A stretch of DNA of 64,000 nucleotides from Clavelina lepadiformis. Its lineage: Eukaryota > Chordata > Ascidiacea > Aplousobranchia > Clavelinidae. Made by a program: the position numbers and the translations under genes. The notes below the pieces were generated by a model. The model was not told where the DNA came from. It made no database searches and saw nothing but the letters and a program-made list of their open reading frames with translations. The stretch spans positions 14,882,501-14,946,500 of the forward strand of contig NC_135247.1 of NCBI RefSeq assembly GCF_947623445.1. Reading direction: 5' to 3'. This document shows positions 51,686 through 64,000 of this stretch, piece by piece (position 1 is the first letter of the stretch; every line of letters begins with the position of its first letter).

Positions 51686-54392
51686 ATGACTTCTATGGGA
51701 TCAGTGATTCGTTCAGCCAGCAAGCTACGCTTAAGTGGTCAACTTCAGAAGTTATTTTCTACTAGTGCCAAGGTTCAATCAGATTTTCGTCCAGAAGGAT
51801 TTCAAACTGGCCGTTTTACTGACATAGGCACTCGGAAGATATTCACTCCTGACCATGACATGTTTCGTGAATCCTGCCGTAAGTTCTTCCAGGAAGAAGT
51901 GATGCCATATCATGCTGAATGGGAAGAGGCAGGTCAAGTAAGTCGTGAAGTCTGGGAAAAAGCCGGTGAAATGGGTCTTCTTGGGGTCAACATCCCTGAA
52001 GACCATGGTGGAATTGGAGGCGACTGGCTCTCTGCTGCAATTGTCCATGAAGAACAGAGTTATGTCAATTGTTCTGGTCCCGGGTTTGCTCTTCACTCGG
52101 ACATTGTAATGCCGTACATCACAAGATACGGAACTCCCGAACAAATTGCAAAATACATTCCGGATATGACGGCTGGGAAAAGAATTGGTGCCATTGCAAT
52201 GACTGAACCAGGGGCCGGCAGCGATTTGCAGGTAACCTTTTAATCACAGAAAACAAAATTACAGGTAGCCTTAGTAAAAACTGTGTTATGTTATGTTATG
52301 CGATTCATTTGTTGTGTTTTGTCAGGGAATAAGAACATTTGCTCAAAAAGATGGAGATGATTGGATCCTGAATGGTAGTAAGGTCTTCATCACAAATGGA
52401 TGGATGGCAGATGTTGTTGTGGTTGTAGCAATTACAGACAAAACTGCAAAGTCAAATGCACATGGGATTAGCCTCTTTCTTGTAGATGGTGGCACCCCTG
52501 GTTTTGTAAAAGGGAAAAAGCTGAAGAAGATGGGATTGAGAGCTCAAGTTATTATTTTTACATACAAACTAGTTATACATACTAATATATACAATCATGG
52601 GAGCAGTTGGTAGGGCGTGGTTGGTTGAAGCCAGTTGTTCCCAACCTGTGGCCATTCATTCATTTTTGCTCTTCACGTAAATTGTGGGGGATGAAATATT
52701 GAGCTGATACAGAGAGTTGTGAACAAGTTAGTAAAGTTGACAATGTACCACAACTAAAGCAGGAAAATATGGCACAAAAGGTCCATGAAATACTGTCTAG
52801 GGTTTGTGTATGTCGTCATTAATCATAGGACATAGAGCCTGATAGAAAATTTAATTTCTGATTTGAGATTTTCCTCAGTTACAGTTGCCTACGCTCGACC
52901 AGGGGTGTTGTAAATTGATTATTAATCCTTCATTAGTTAATGTTACGTGTCATTATGACATCGCAATGTTTATTAACATTATCTATTACTGTATTGTAAA
53001 TTGCAATGTGTATAGCAGTGGTTCTTGAACTTGGGTACTAAAACTCGTTACTATACTAAAGTTTCACACAAGCATTTACAGAACCCTTGGTTAAAACTTA
53101 AAACCCTATAGCAAACACATGTTGTGTGTGTCCCAATCTAGGCCAAGTCTTGGGCTCGATTGAACCCAGTTTAAGAACCATTGAGTGATGTATAAGATGC
53201 AAAACGGGTTTGTGTTGCAGAAGTCAAGCAAGACTATGAAGGTTAAGAAATCTATTTTGATTTTGCAGAAGATTTGCTGTAATAACCTACAGCAACTATG
53301 CAAGATACAGCTTGTATAAACTATAAGTAACTTAAATTTCAGGAATTTTCTATGTAGGGGTTCAAAGACTAACAATATATTTTAAAGGGTCCGTAACCAG
53401 AAAAGGTTGGGAACCACTGATCCAAGCAATACAAATTACCAGTATGCATTACATTATTACGCTGTATTATTTGACTTCTCATGTTAATGTCTTTTAGGAT
53501 ACCGCCGAGCTATTCTTTGAGGATTGTCGATTACCATCCAGCGCCCTCCTTGGAGGAGAGGCGGGACTCAATCGCGGATTTTACCAGTTAATGCAAGAAT
53601 TACCTCAGGAACGGTTGCTCATTGCAAACCTATGTATGTCTGCATGTGAATACCTGTTTGAAGAGACAAGAGACTATGTCAAGCAGCGAAAAGCATTTGG
53701 AAAAACCTTGGCCAAGCTTCAAACCATACAACACAACTTGGCTGAAATGAAAACGCAGGTGAAGAACAATAATTTATGGTAGAGGGCGCTGCAGAAATTA
53801 GCTTTGTTGGGTCTTCCATTCATATGTATGGATGGGCATTTCTTCATGTTAAAAATTAATGAACTTGTAAATGTATACTTTGTATTAATTATATTAAACC
53901 TGGTGTTAGTGATGTTGAAGTGCTTACATTTTTCACTCCAATGTTAATGTTTAACTTAGCCGACTTGTTACTTTTGCAGAGACAGTTGTAAATGGGTCTT
54001 TCATTAACCTGACAGTATCATAATTAGGGAATTAGTACTTGTATTGTTATTTTAATCAGGTAGGTTATTTTTACGAACATGTTTTGATACATTCTCACAA
54101 GATTATTACTAATTGACAGACAGCAGTTACAAGATCATTCGTAGACAGGTGCAACGAATTGCACAACGTAGGAAAACTTGACACGTCAACGGCTTCAATG
54201 GCAAAGTACTACGTAACTGACCTGAACAACAGCATAGCATACCGGTGTGTGCAGCTGCATGGAGGTTGGGGCTACATGTGGGAGTACCCAGTGGCACGTG
54301 CTTATGTTGATGCCCGAGTTCAAACTATCTATGGTGGAAGCAATGAGATTATGAAAGAGCTTATTTCTCGTGACGTTATGAAAGATGTATAA
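51686..54392 (+). CDS. ACADL: Long-chain acyl-CoA dehydrogenase, mitochondrial
   Basis: FAD enzyme of the first step of mitochondrial beta-oxidation on long and branched chains. There are four coding exons: 51686-52231, 52326-52547, 53498-53758, 54120-54392, all joined in phase 0. They total 433 aa (human 430). The start at 51686 gives a Ser/Arg/Lys-rich N-terminus (SVIRSASKLRLSGQLQKLFS) typical of a mitochondrial presequence. RKFFQEEVMPYHAEWEEAG, ACAD signature IGAIAMTEPGAGSDLQ, DDWILNGSKVFITNG and CVQLHGGWGYMWEYP match LCAD closely. The catalytic base is the helix-G glutamate in LPQERLLIA (Glu294, matching human Glu291). Consistently, the place of the MCAD catalytic Glu is glycine (IYGGSNE). 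The exon 2 donor (CAA|gttatt) is weak. Intron 2 carries nested hAT-like elements. Confidence 0.97.
52632..53419. mobile_element. Degenerate hAT-like element in ACADL intron 2 (outer)
   Basis: The left end CAGTTGTTCCCAACCT and the complement of the right end CAGTGGTTCCCAACCT differ at one position in 16. Flanking 8-mers are gttgaagc and atccaagc (5 of 8 match), a possible old target duplication. CAGTGGTTCCCAACC is a classic hAT terminus. It is interrupted by a second element (53016-53183). Confidence 0.65.
53016..53183. mobile_element. hAT-like miniature element nested in the outer element
   Basis: A 168-bp segment with ends CAGTGGTTCTTGAACTTGGG and, complemented, CAATGGTTCTTAAACTGGG, an inverted repeat of about 20 bases with a few mismatches. 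The flanking sequences (atgtgtata and gatgtata) are similar but not aligned as a clean duplication. Confidence 0.55.
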
Positions 54393-54521
54393 TTTTGATA
54401 CCTATTGATGGTGTAATTTTTAGATTGTTTAATTTCTGAAATATAACGGTTTATTTATATATGCCGTTGTTATACTCTTAACACTGTTCATTACTTTATG
54501 CTGTTGTAAATACTTACAATC

Positions 54522-54527
54522 AATAAA
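54522..54527 (+). terminator. Candidate polyadenylation signal of ACADL
   Basis: AATAAA 130 bases past the ACADL stop, in a short AT-rich 3' UTR. Confidence 0.6.
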
Positions 54528-56280
54528 ATGTAACCATTCTTAGGCATTCTGTGTCTCCTTGATTAGACTCAATTACCTGACCAAGCATGGGCAGGTTGGA
54601 ACCGAATACAAAAGCCTGGTCTGTACCTGTTTTGAAAAAAATATGGTATTATTCTTTGAAAATTGCACGCGATTATGATTAGTAGCCTGATTGTGTCAAA
54701 CATTGCCTCTGCTTGACCGACAAATGATCAATTCCAAAACATTGACTTATAACATGCACAGTGGCTTTTAAAAGTAGACAAATATCACGCTGTAGACTTT
54801 AGAGCAGAGTTTCCCAAAGTGGGTTCAATAAAATTTTTTTAGGGGTTCCATAAAAGACGGTTACAAATCGCAATTTCGTACAGCAATGTCGTGTAGTAGC
54901 TTACCCAAATTATACTAAAGAGCAGTAATGTCTCTAGGCGGAGGGAAGATTTTTGCTGTGGGCAACTGTCAACCCGTTGCCCCTCTTTGACCACGTCATT
55001 GTCACGATAGTTGTACCTACCGGACAGACTGCTTTTTTTGTCGATATTCCAGCCGCATCCGCACATACCGTATGTGCCGCCGTGGTTTTGTGCTTCTGTT
55101 TATTTTTTCTGACGCTACTCAAGTTGAGGAAATACAGCAAAAAAGTTAGCCTACAAAGAAATATATCGGGAGTAGACTAAGTCGCATCCAATGTTCCCTC
55201 TAATTATTAAGCGTTTATTTTATTTTCAATTCAGGTTGGATTTTTTTCTTGTGCGCAGCACAGATTTTCTGTGTGTGGAGATCGTGTCAGCAGTGCGCAT
55301 TTACCCACGCGCGCAGCTTAGAGGGAACATTGGTCGCATCCGTGCAAATTTGTTTCGAAACTGATAAGAAAATTGGTCAACTGCGCATTACAAAAGTACG
55401 AAATCTATGTTCGCCACACAGAATGCAAAGAATGCAGTCTGACCTATCGGTTCTGTTTGAGTATACTAAATGCATTGCTAATACAATCAGCTGCACGTGT
55501 AATACTACTTGTGGAACGCTTCCTTTCTTGCAGCTGAAAAGTGTAATTTAAGACAGAAGTAAACCTGGCACGGTTTACGTTTATTATAAGTTTTGATAAA
55601 AGAAATAGCGACATACTGCGAGAAACGAATCTATATAATATAGGAATTGGTTAAAATGCAATAAATAATTCAAAGTTTTCAATTATTCTGGTATTACATT
55701 CACTAAGTAGAAAGTTAAAGCAAAATGCGTGTTACATAAAGAGTAAAGCCACTGTTCTCTAAAGCGGCATTTGTGGCCAGATAAATGTTATTCATATGTT
55801 CAAGAGAGATGCACTGTAGATTAGGTCGAAATCAGTAAGCATAAATTTAATTACGAAATATAAATACAAAAATACACATAAATCACCAAATCAAATTACA
55901 CAAAGAAATAAAACGCGGTGTGGCGGCCAGTAGTGTGAGATACCAGATGTAGAAACCAAGGCGATGCGCTAACAAAATCAACAACCAGACAGAAGATTTA
56001 AGTCAATAAAATGCTCTCTGAGAGCACATCTAAAAACGATTTGCCTTTGAAACAATGTTTTATTCTTTTAGTTATTGTGAAAAATGGCAAATTTTGTCAG
56101 GTTGGTTCAATTTAGTACTGCAGAGATTAAAATTGATGTTGAACATTAAATTCTTCAAAAAAGTAACTACATTTACTTGCGTTCAGTTTAGAACAAGTAG
56201 AAAACTTTGCAAAAACAACCAACTAAATATTGCTGCATATTTTGGGACATAATTGTGAGCGTATTTCGACCCTAACCAAC
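54528..56280. other. Spacer between convergent ACADL and MAP4K genes
   Basis: No supported gene. It contains a solo hAT-like left end (cagagtttcccaaagtgggtt, from 54804) and a complete miniature element (55189-55332). Both neighbouring genes end here tail-to-tail. Confidence 0.55.
55189..55332. mobile_element. Miniature hAT element with perfect 8-bp target duplication
   Basis: A 144-bp element with 15-bp perfect inverted ends, CAATGTTCCCTCTAA and its complement. It is flanked by identical gtcgcatc (55181-55188 and 55333-55340). A GC-rich gcgcgcagc block lies just inside the right end. The intact duplication suggests a fairly recent insertion. Confidence 0.92.
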
Positions 56281-56286
56281 TTTATT
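56281..56286 (-). terminator. Candidate polyadenylation signal of the MAP4K gene
   Basis: TTTATT on the plus strand, AATAAA on the minus strand, about 380 bases past the MAP4K stop at 56667-56669. Other minus-strand copies exist further on, so the choice is tentative. Confidence 0.35.
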
Positions 56287-56666
56287 ATTATTTTTATATT
56301 TGCCGTAATGAAAACTTTGTGAAGATGAAATCAAAGTAACCAGCTTTAGTTATTATTCACCACCACCTCTTTCACATTTTTGATTTCAACAATGGCATTT
56401 CTATTCACAATACGTAGACCATTTCAACCTGGATATATAAAAACCACAACCGCATTAAATTTGAGCTACACTTGATAAAATAGATTTGTAGGCGTGTATA
56501 CATATTTGACAAAATGAACAAAATATCAGCGCTTGGGCCAGTTTCGATTTTAGTTGTGACACTGTTTTTTCTCTCTCTTTGGTATAAACATTCACTTTAA
56601 AAATGCCAAACAGCTCTTCATTTTTATCCCACCTTTTCAAGATCACAGTCAACGCACATTGATGAA

Positions 56667-59600
56667 TTAAAACACAGAAGCCATGTCCTCATGGCCAGCT
56701 AAAATGTACAAGTTGGAAAGTTCTTTTGGATTGTCAGTTGGTTTGCTTTCAAGTACAATTACCCTGCAATAGAATAAGATTGATTAGTGCAAAAAATATA
56801 TAAAAAAATAGAAATAAATGTTTTGGGTAACGTTACTATCACGTCCAATATTTATGTATTGCGTAAGTTTTTTTTATGCAGTCTGCTAGTACTAATAGAA
56901 TGTGTTTTACGCAGAAAACTTTTGGTACCACCACGCTATCTGAGTATGACGTTTTCTACCTGTAGCAACTGAGTAGTCGAAATATTCTGCTTCTGTCACA
57001 AATCTCTTGCGTAACTTCGTTGTTGCGGAAGCTACGACCTTGCATTCCATGCTCGTGAAAAGCAAGGACACTGTCTTGAAGGCAAACTGGAAAAATATTT
57101 CAAACACCCTTAAAACAACAGCATGACCAAATTTATTGACAGAAGCTAGCGTGAAGATTTGAATGGATTTATAAACTGAACACCAGTTACCATATTTGTT
57201 GTTTTTTTACCAATATTTTTAGTGACAAAATCAAAATGGAGCTCAGAAGCCAATTTTCGACTTGACTTTAATTTTCCAGACATGCTAATGATCTTGACGT
57301 CTCCTGCAAATTTGTTGAAAAAATATTATATCAAAACAAAATGAAACAAAACAGGAATTTCTTAAAACTATACATAAAATTGTTACATATAAAGCCAACA
57401 ACCTGAAGCCGAAAAAATAAAATTTCTATATTTTTTTATGCAACTGCATCTGATTACAACAATAAACAGCTCTTGCCACAGCAAAAATGTATAAACGCCA
57501 TACTTTCAAGGCATATGAGGAGGGTGTCTTTCTCGAGTTGAGTTACATTCACCACGTTAAGTTGTTGGGCTCCAGTTGGCTGGTCAAACCAGGACGAGTA
57601 AGTGTTAAGGTTGACCGTATTCAAATGGAAAGTTGGTTGTGTTGTTTCTTTACCTGTCAAAAAGCTTAAGTTACTTTTCAGAATAAAATCAAAGCGGTAT
57701 ATGCTTAATGGCACCACAAGGTAATCCGAACTTAAATAGATTGTCAGCACCTTTCTAGGTATTGTACAGGTTTACGTATGATACTCAATGTAACTCCAGG
57801 CATCGCACTATGTACCTTACAATTACTACACGTCATCAATTACTAATTGCTACTAATTAGTAATAACCATACTCACCAGGAATAGTGTTATTAGTGAGAC
57901 TAACCCCATAACACACAAGCGGATATTCAGCTTCTGGTGTGACCAGCAACTCGAATACTCTTAATGGGTGTGGCAAGGGAAATTCAAACAGCTGCAAACA
58001 AAGTTAAACAAACATTAAACTATGAAACTCAACATCACATTGTTTTTAGCAAATTCTTTCTATATAAACCAAACAGATGTTTGCTATCATTAAGAGTATC
58101 TCCTTGTCAATAGCCTGACAAATTCCCAGAAAAAAAGCTTACCTTGATAAGTAGAAACTTGTGCATCGGCTCATACCATTGGAGAAGGACAATGGACTGC
58201 TGGAGAGCAGCGCAAAGATACTTGTGGCCGTTGTACTGGTTCCTAACAACTGAACACCTCTGGCAACCTTTAGTATCAGGAACTTTCATGGACACAGCAA
58301 AACGCCTTTAATATAGAAGGTAGCGGTTCATCAGATAATTCTCGAGTATAGAAATTTATTTCTTAATACTATGGGATTCTCAGGCTCTGAGAATCCAGAA
58401 AAGTCAAGAGAAACTGTATCCTTTATGAGCAAAATATTATAAAAGTGAGAGAAGAACTTTGCTAAACTTACAAGACTTATTCATAGCACTGATCACATAT
58501 ACTTGACATGTTCCGTTTAAATTACAAGGTGAAGGGTGTAATTACCTTGGCACCATCTTATCTGGAAAATGAATTCTTTGAGTCCTTTGAGCATTCTCGT
58601 GCAAGCCAACCAAGTTATGTGAATAAAGTGTAGGAGTCCGATTTCCTGTACATATTAAGGGAGCATTGTTACTTTTGCACCTTCTTGTGTGACTCTGCTA
58701 TGTACGGTTGTACACTGTGTACAATTGCATATGCTAGTATACATTCAATCTTGTAACTTCTGACTATTACTTGGATGAATTTGGAACCGCTCAAATGTGT
58801 TATATGACATGATTACAAAGCACTTTACTAACTGCTATCTACTAAACAATTTACAGCGCACACTTTCCATGGTTGTATTAGAAAAAATTGAAATCTTGAA
58901 ACCTGAAATGGACATGAGCACATTGCTGATCACATATAGCCAACTACACTTTCGCGGAAAGAGCTGCTCCATTGTATTCTCATGCAGTTCGTGCAAGTTG
59001 AGGGTGTAAATGCCCTCGTCTGCGCCGAAGAGAATATACTGGTCATGCGAGTCAGGATGAACCTGCAAAATCAGCTTCATTGTCAAAATTTTGATCGATG
59101 TTTGTTGTTTTCCGTGTTTTACGTAACTTTACGATTGTACTCACCCAGCTTGATGCGCAATTGATCTTGAGGGGACAGCCGTTGAATACCTTGGTAAAGC
59201 AAGCCCCCATCTAAAAAATACGCAAATTTAACAAAATTGGGATGCTGTATTACACATGCACAGCAACACGATTTATTACATTGGTATTAATACAATCATC
59301 AGTGTTCCAGGATCAGTGATTAATTTTGAGCAATGACAAATTTACATGAACAAAAAAGTAGTTTGATTTACTCACATGCACTTTGGGGGTTGGGGGAAGG
59401 CCATTGATCATGTTCTGCATAGCTGGCTGAAAAAAGGACAACATTTTTCAGGGTCGTCCATTACAGTAACATGCTACAGAAAAATGAAGCCACAAACAAG
59501 CAAGCAAATTCACTAGCTAGCAACATTCACATTCAATTCATGACAAAATAAAAAATGAGTCGGCAAAGCATTGTTAGAACAAAGACAAATCTTTCCTGAA

Positions 59601-62600
59601 ATTGACAAAATAAAACAATCTCACAAGTGTAGGCTTGGCCTGTAGTGGCGTTGCTTCTTTTTCAGGAGCAGGGGCTGGTGGCGGGATCGCTTTTGTTTGG
59701 GCAGGACTCCCAGTAGGAGTCACGTCATCATCCTCTTCGGGATGGGCCAAACTTGGCCTGCCGATGCCAGCTGGTGGCGTAACTGCTCGCCCTGGCAAGC
59801 CAGACTCCTGCATGACTCCGTTAATTGCTCTGTGAGAAGGACGGACCGGTGGCCTGCCTGTCGCAGGATCGGCAAGTGGGCCGATTAGTGCCGGAGAGTT
59901 TCGTCGACGAGGTGGCACCAATGGCGGGTCTTCTTCGGAAGCAATGGGATTAGATATTGCACTGTACCCACTGTTATACGGAGGGGGTTTGGGCGGTCTA
60001 GATGGGGCATTTCCAGCCGACAAAATGTCTTTAGGTGGCCTAGTTGGGGGGCTCAAAGCGCTGGGTGACTGGCTAAGATAATCCATGCCATACTGCTTTG
60101 GCTTAAATAAAAAGCATGCTATTAACATAAAATCATTCAAAATCAGAAGCATCACCACTTAACCAAAAATTAAAGGAAACACTTGACTAAAACCACATAC
60201 TCGCTTGACAGCAAAAAACATAAAAACCAAGTACAGTCGCCCTTACTTAAACGAGATAGCCAAAGCTATGACAATAGAACATGCAACATAATCATAATCC
60301 AACTCACCTTTGGTGGAATTGGTGGACCGGCAGCTTCAGTGCTGGGGCTATTTTTTATGGTTTTTGAAACACCATCAATTGGTTTCATGGTACCTCCTTC
60401 CCTACAAAGGCGAAATACAAATGACATCTACACATTTCCTTGAAAAATGAATTCAAATTTAAGTATCATGGTGCTTTTCTTGCAGACATGTAACTTTGCA
60501 CAAAACAAAAACTTCAAAAATTCTTTCAAAATTTTATAAAAGTAGCCTAATGGATTTCATATAACATATTTTCAATAACCAAACTTATTCATTTACCTAA
60601 GTTCGACATACTCTAAGATTACTTTAGTTATAATAGATAGACGACTTACTCAGATTCGAAATGAGCTTCATGGCCCCTGTAACAAAATCTCAATAAAAAA
60701 TACGCCTTGGCAAGAATTAAAGACTAGAAAAATTAATCTTGTTTAACCTTAAATTCAATTACAGAAATACTTATTAGTGTCTGTTAGCATAAACATTTGC
60801 ATAACAAATTAGGAGTTAGTTTTTGGATATTCTACAATTAGGACGATTCATTCGAGTACTTTTAATTCAATTCTTAACAGTAATTAGATTGGTCTTGCAT
60901 AGCTGAATTGTTTTAAAAATATTTTTTAGACACGCTTAAGTTGCAACAAAAATTTTACCGTGTAGTGAAACAATGGATGACAGCTAACTGACACATACAG
61001 AATTTTTGCATCAAATCTTTGGATAATAAACACATAACAAATTAATTTAAACCAAAGGGGCAACATGCTGAACTTTATTTTGCATGTAAGGCTAACGAGT
61101 TACATGTGGTTAATTCTCAAGACCAGATGTTATTTTGAAAGCAATTCTGAAGCAACTTACTCATATGTGGTTGGAGCAGAATAAATGAATGCGCAGAAAC
61201 ATGGTGAAATTACATTAAGAAGAGAAAGGAATTTTGTGTGGTAAAGTGTTTATTGCAATCGCTACATTGTGCCGTTGTTTTGTCTCATCTAGAGTTGAAG
61301 AATTAATTAGTTATTTCCTGTAAATAGTATATATACTGTATTATGCAGTAGCCTGGAGCCTATCAGACGAAGTTTAAAAAAATGTTAGGAAATGTGAGAC
61401 TAACTGGCATGATAATTATTGCCTCATTATTACTAAGCCCATAGTCTGAAACAAATTACGCATCAGATAAAGATTTCACTGATTTGATTCACTTTTCTTT
61501 GGTGAGTTGTGATCTTTTATGTTGAAAAGTAACAAGCAAGTTATGCTGCTGTTGCTGTATATACACTGTTTTAAGTAGGTCCGAAGACAACAAAGATATT
61601 ACGAGTCACTTGCAAGAAGGGAATTCGAATAGGTCAGATGGAATTTTCAAATGAAAGTGTCGCAAATGAGCACTTAAATCATTGTAAGATGTGTGCGGAA
61701 TGCTACTCCTGATTTAGTCTTACTTCAACTAATTCAATTAGATAATCTACAACATCAAGACAAAACAACGGATATAATCAAAACCTCCCTTACTATTGTT
61801 ATTTTGTCAATTGTATATATAGTTGCATTATTTATACATTCCGAACCAATTCTTAACAATTTATACCACAGGCGTGACTTATAAAACCATTCAAATTTCT
61901 TTGTTCTCAACTGCAACTAATACCAAAACAATCAGCACAACATAAAAATATGAGGCAAAAAGGAAATTTCCAAATAATTCACCAGAAAAATGTAGATGTT
62001 AGAATATTGATATGTGCTGAAACTATGGTCAGTGTTTAAAGCATGCATGCTTGGCCAGGCACTGCCCGAGTACATACATATATATACATATTTTCCATAA
62101 AATAATACCCAAAGAAAAATTTTTAACTTCCAAAAATGATTTTCATGGCTTTCTGACTAACTTCTTGCAAGTACTATTTCAAGATGAAACAAACCAGATT
62201 TAAATCAAGAACAAATTTAACTACTCTGTCCAATTCTTAAATAAAAGCCAAAAACGTTATTTACATAAAAAGCTATGACTTTACAAATCCTAGGATCAAC
62301 AGTTAAAGATTTTTAATTCAGGTTGAAATTACAGGAAGTTAAAGTACATATCAGTCAGTGGAATTAACTTTTACAGACATTTCTGTTTAAGATCATTTTT
62401 ACTCCGTGTTAAAATTCAAATTATGATATATGGTTCATGCAAATCAAAAAGATGATGATACCACTTTTGTTAAAACTAATGTAGTTTATCAATTAGTCAT
62501 GCAAAGATGCCAGATGTTCTCACAAGTTTTGGTAAATGAGAATTGGCTTTGCAAAATTGAGTCACAACCTTCACAATGCTACACATCATTCAACATGCAG

Positions 62601-64000
62601 AAAAAGGATTATTGAGGGTTAACTTATTAATTAGCTTAAAAGTGATACCTACCACCAACTGAAATCAATTACATTAACATTCCCAAAAACAAAGCCAACC
62701 ACTGGCATGTAGTCTTGCAAAGAAAAATGTGCACAAAATCATTCAAGCGTGAGGTCATGTTCAGTGTTATTACAAATGCCTTCACCTAGCTTAAAATGCA
62801 AGATTAACTTGAAAAATGTTTAACTTTTAGCAATTAACAGACCTAAACATTAGTTCGAAAAAATTGTTCAGATGTTTGCCAGGAAGTTTTAGTTTAAAAA
62901 AATATTGATATTTCAAATTACCAATTAACACCACTTTCACTTTAAGAGATATTTACCGTGAAAGCAATTCTTCTTCGACTGAACGAAGTAGACTCCTAAG
63001 AAATTATATGTCAGCAACAAATAAAACTCTTGTAAACAAAATAATTATTACAAAGTTATTATTACCATAACATTGTACTGGTAACAGGTTTTTCTGTTTT
63101 AAAACATAATTATCATTTCCTTTTTAAACTTAAATTAGCAAACGTAAAAGCATGCTCCCACTGCTTTGATGAATAACTAAAATTTCGTTAGAATTTTTAA
63201 ACTTTAGTTGAAATCATGATTTCATTGCTTAATGGTAACAAAACATAATGCTAAAAAATAAATTGATGAATAAAAACAACTAAAATGAAGAAAAATGCCT
63301 GTGAGTGAAGATTTTTAGGTGCATAACAACTCAGTCAAAAAATTATAATATTAAGCAAGAATATAATAAAATACTTGGGGTTAAATCTGAGATTACTGAG
63401 ATAAATACATTTAATTGATTCTACAGGACAAAAAGTGAATGAATATTGAACAAAATACCTCTTATAATGAACAATCGAAAACATACTTGTTTTCTACTTC
63501 AATAAAGTTCTTTCAAAAGTTTACCGCTAATATCGGTGTACAAATGAACATCATAAATAACTGACACATAATTTTATGTCGAACAATTCAGCTAGCTACT
63601 CATGAAACTTTGAAAAGACTAACTACATTATAATGCAGAAACATGAGTAGATGGCCCAGGGCAAAGCTTCAACATTCATATTTTAGCACCTAACTAAAGT
63701 CTCTAATCCATGTAAAGCTGCATGCATGAACAACAACGGCAATGCACAAAATTATTAGCTAAGCATATGAGCATCGACAGTCGAAAATCACCGGAAGGAA
63801 AAAAATATGTTATGCTATCTCTTTACTCATATTAAAGCCAACAAGCATACAAAAATCAATGGGTAAGCATAAATAACTGATTCCAATTTATAGCAGTGCA
63901 CCAGTGATCATAACAACATTCTGTGATTTGTGCCCTGTTAGTTAACAATAATGAATTGTTTACTTACTTGCTCGAGCCTTCATTCTGTGTCCATCTGTCA
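56667..64000 (-). CDS. MAP4K3/MAP4K5-like (GCK-I) kinase, C-terminal part with CNH domain
   Basis: Ste20-type kinase acting upstream of JNK and in nutrient or TNF signalling. Only the regulatory half is visible; the kinase domain lies beyond the right edge. Exons, 5' to 3' on the minus strand: 64000-63968 (edge), 62995-62957, 60676-60650, 60401-60308, 60101-59625, 59426-59376, 59210-59145, 59062-58903, 58645-58546, 58305-58143, 57991-57877, 57653-57504, 57303-57211, 57086-56960, 56763-56667 (stop TAA). About 596 residues are visible. After [13 protein letters not shown] come a Pro-rich SH3-binding stretch ([12 protein letters not shown] and others) and the Citron-homology domain: [96 protein letters not shown]. 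Details such as VLLQWYEPM and [14 protein letters not shown] are nearer MAP4K5 than MAP4K3; the ancestor of both is possible. Confidence 0.93.
60677..62956 (-). other. Intron of the MAP4K gene
   Basis: A 2.3-kb AT-rich intron between two very small exons (39 and 27 bases). They join in phase to give the family-like [11 protein letters not shown], so no exon is missing. I saw no element with clear ends inside; a short (TA)-rich patch lies near 62075-62092. Confidence 0.5.
62996..63967 (-). other. Intron of the MAP4K gene next to the window edge
   Basis: About 970 bases of AT-rich sequence. The exon upstream of it runs to the window edge. A minus-strand tgacag just inside the edge could itself be the acceptor of that exon, so its true 5' border is uncertain. 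Confidence 0.45.

Overview
The window is animal nuclear DNA: AT-rich, with six multi-exon protein genes and one partial gene split by GT-AG introns, long intergenic stretches, and many small DNA transposons. Every coding exon was joined by hand, requiring an open frame, compatible intron phases and agreement with known family sequences. The proteins read like divergent deuterostome orthologues. A tunicate or other invertebrate chordate fits the gene set (a C2-plus-RGS protein resembling RGS3, a true ACADL, one MAP4K3/5-type kinase) and the small hAT elements, but this assignment is an inference and no sequence feature proves it.

Layout, left to right. RAB14, 3' part only (57-2495, +). An intergenic stretch with a hAT miniature element and a 28-bp tandem repeat (2496-9430). 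SMG7, 22 exons, 1331 aa (9431-18206, +). An intergenic stretch with a second clean hAT element (18207-20707). MAN1B1, the ER alpha-1,2-mannosidase, 14 exons, 663-664 aa (20708-28078, +). ENDOG, the mitochondrial endonuclease G, 7 exons, 286 aa (29464-33854, +), with a decayed 2.0-kb transposon in intron 3. A C2/RGS-domain gene resembling RGS3, at least 12 exons, about 923 aa (37639-47560, +). An intergenic stretch with another inverted-repeat element (47561-51639). ACADL, long-chain acyl-CoA dehydrogenase, 4 coding exons, 433 aa (51686-54392, +), with a nested pair of hAT-like elements in intron 2. Then, tail-to-tail on the minus strand, the 3' two-thirds of a MAP4K3/5-type (GCK-I) kinase gene (56667-64000, -); its kinase domain lies beyond the right edge.

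The genes serve unrelated housekeeping tasks: endosomal traffic, nonsense-mediated decay, ER glycoprotein quality control, mitochondrial DNA cleavage, G-protein signalling, fatty-acid oxidation and MAPK signalling. Nothing suggests an operon or a dedicated multi-gene system. I found no convincing new biological system. The most unusual items are the 2.0-kb transposon with long inverted repeats and an unnamed ORF family, the nested hAT insertions, the C2-RGS architecture without a PDZ domain, and the very small exons in the MAP4K gene. I saw no tRNA, rRNA or CRISPR array.
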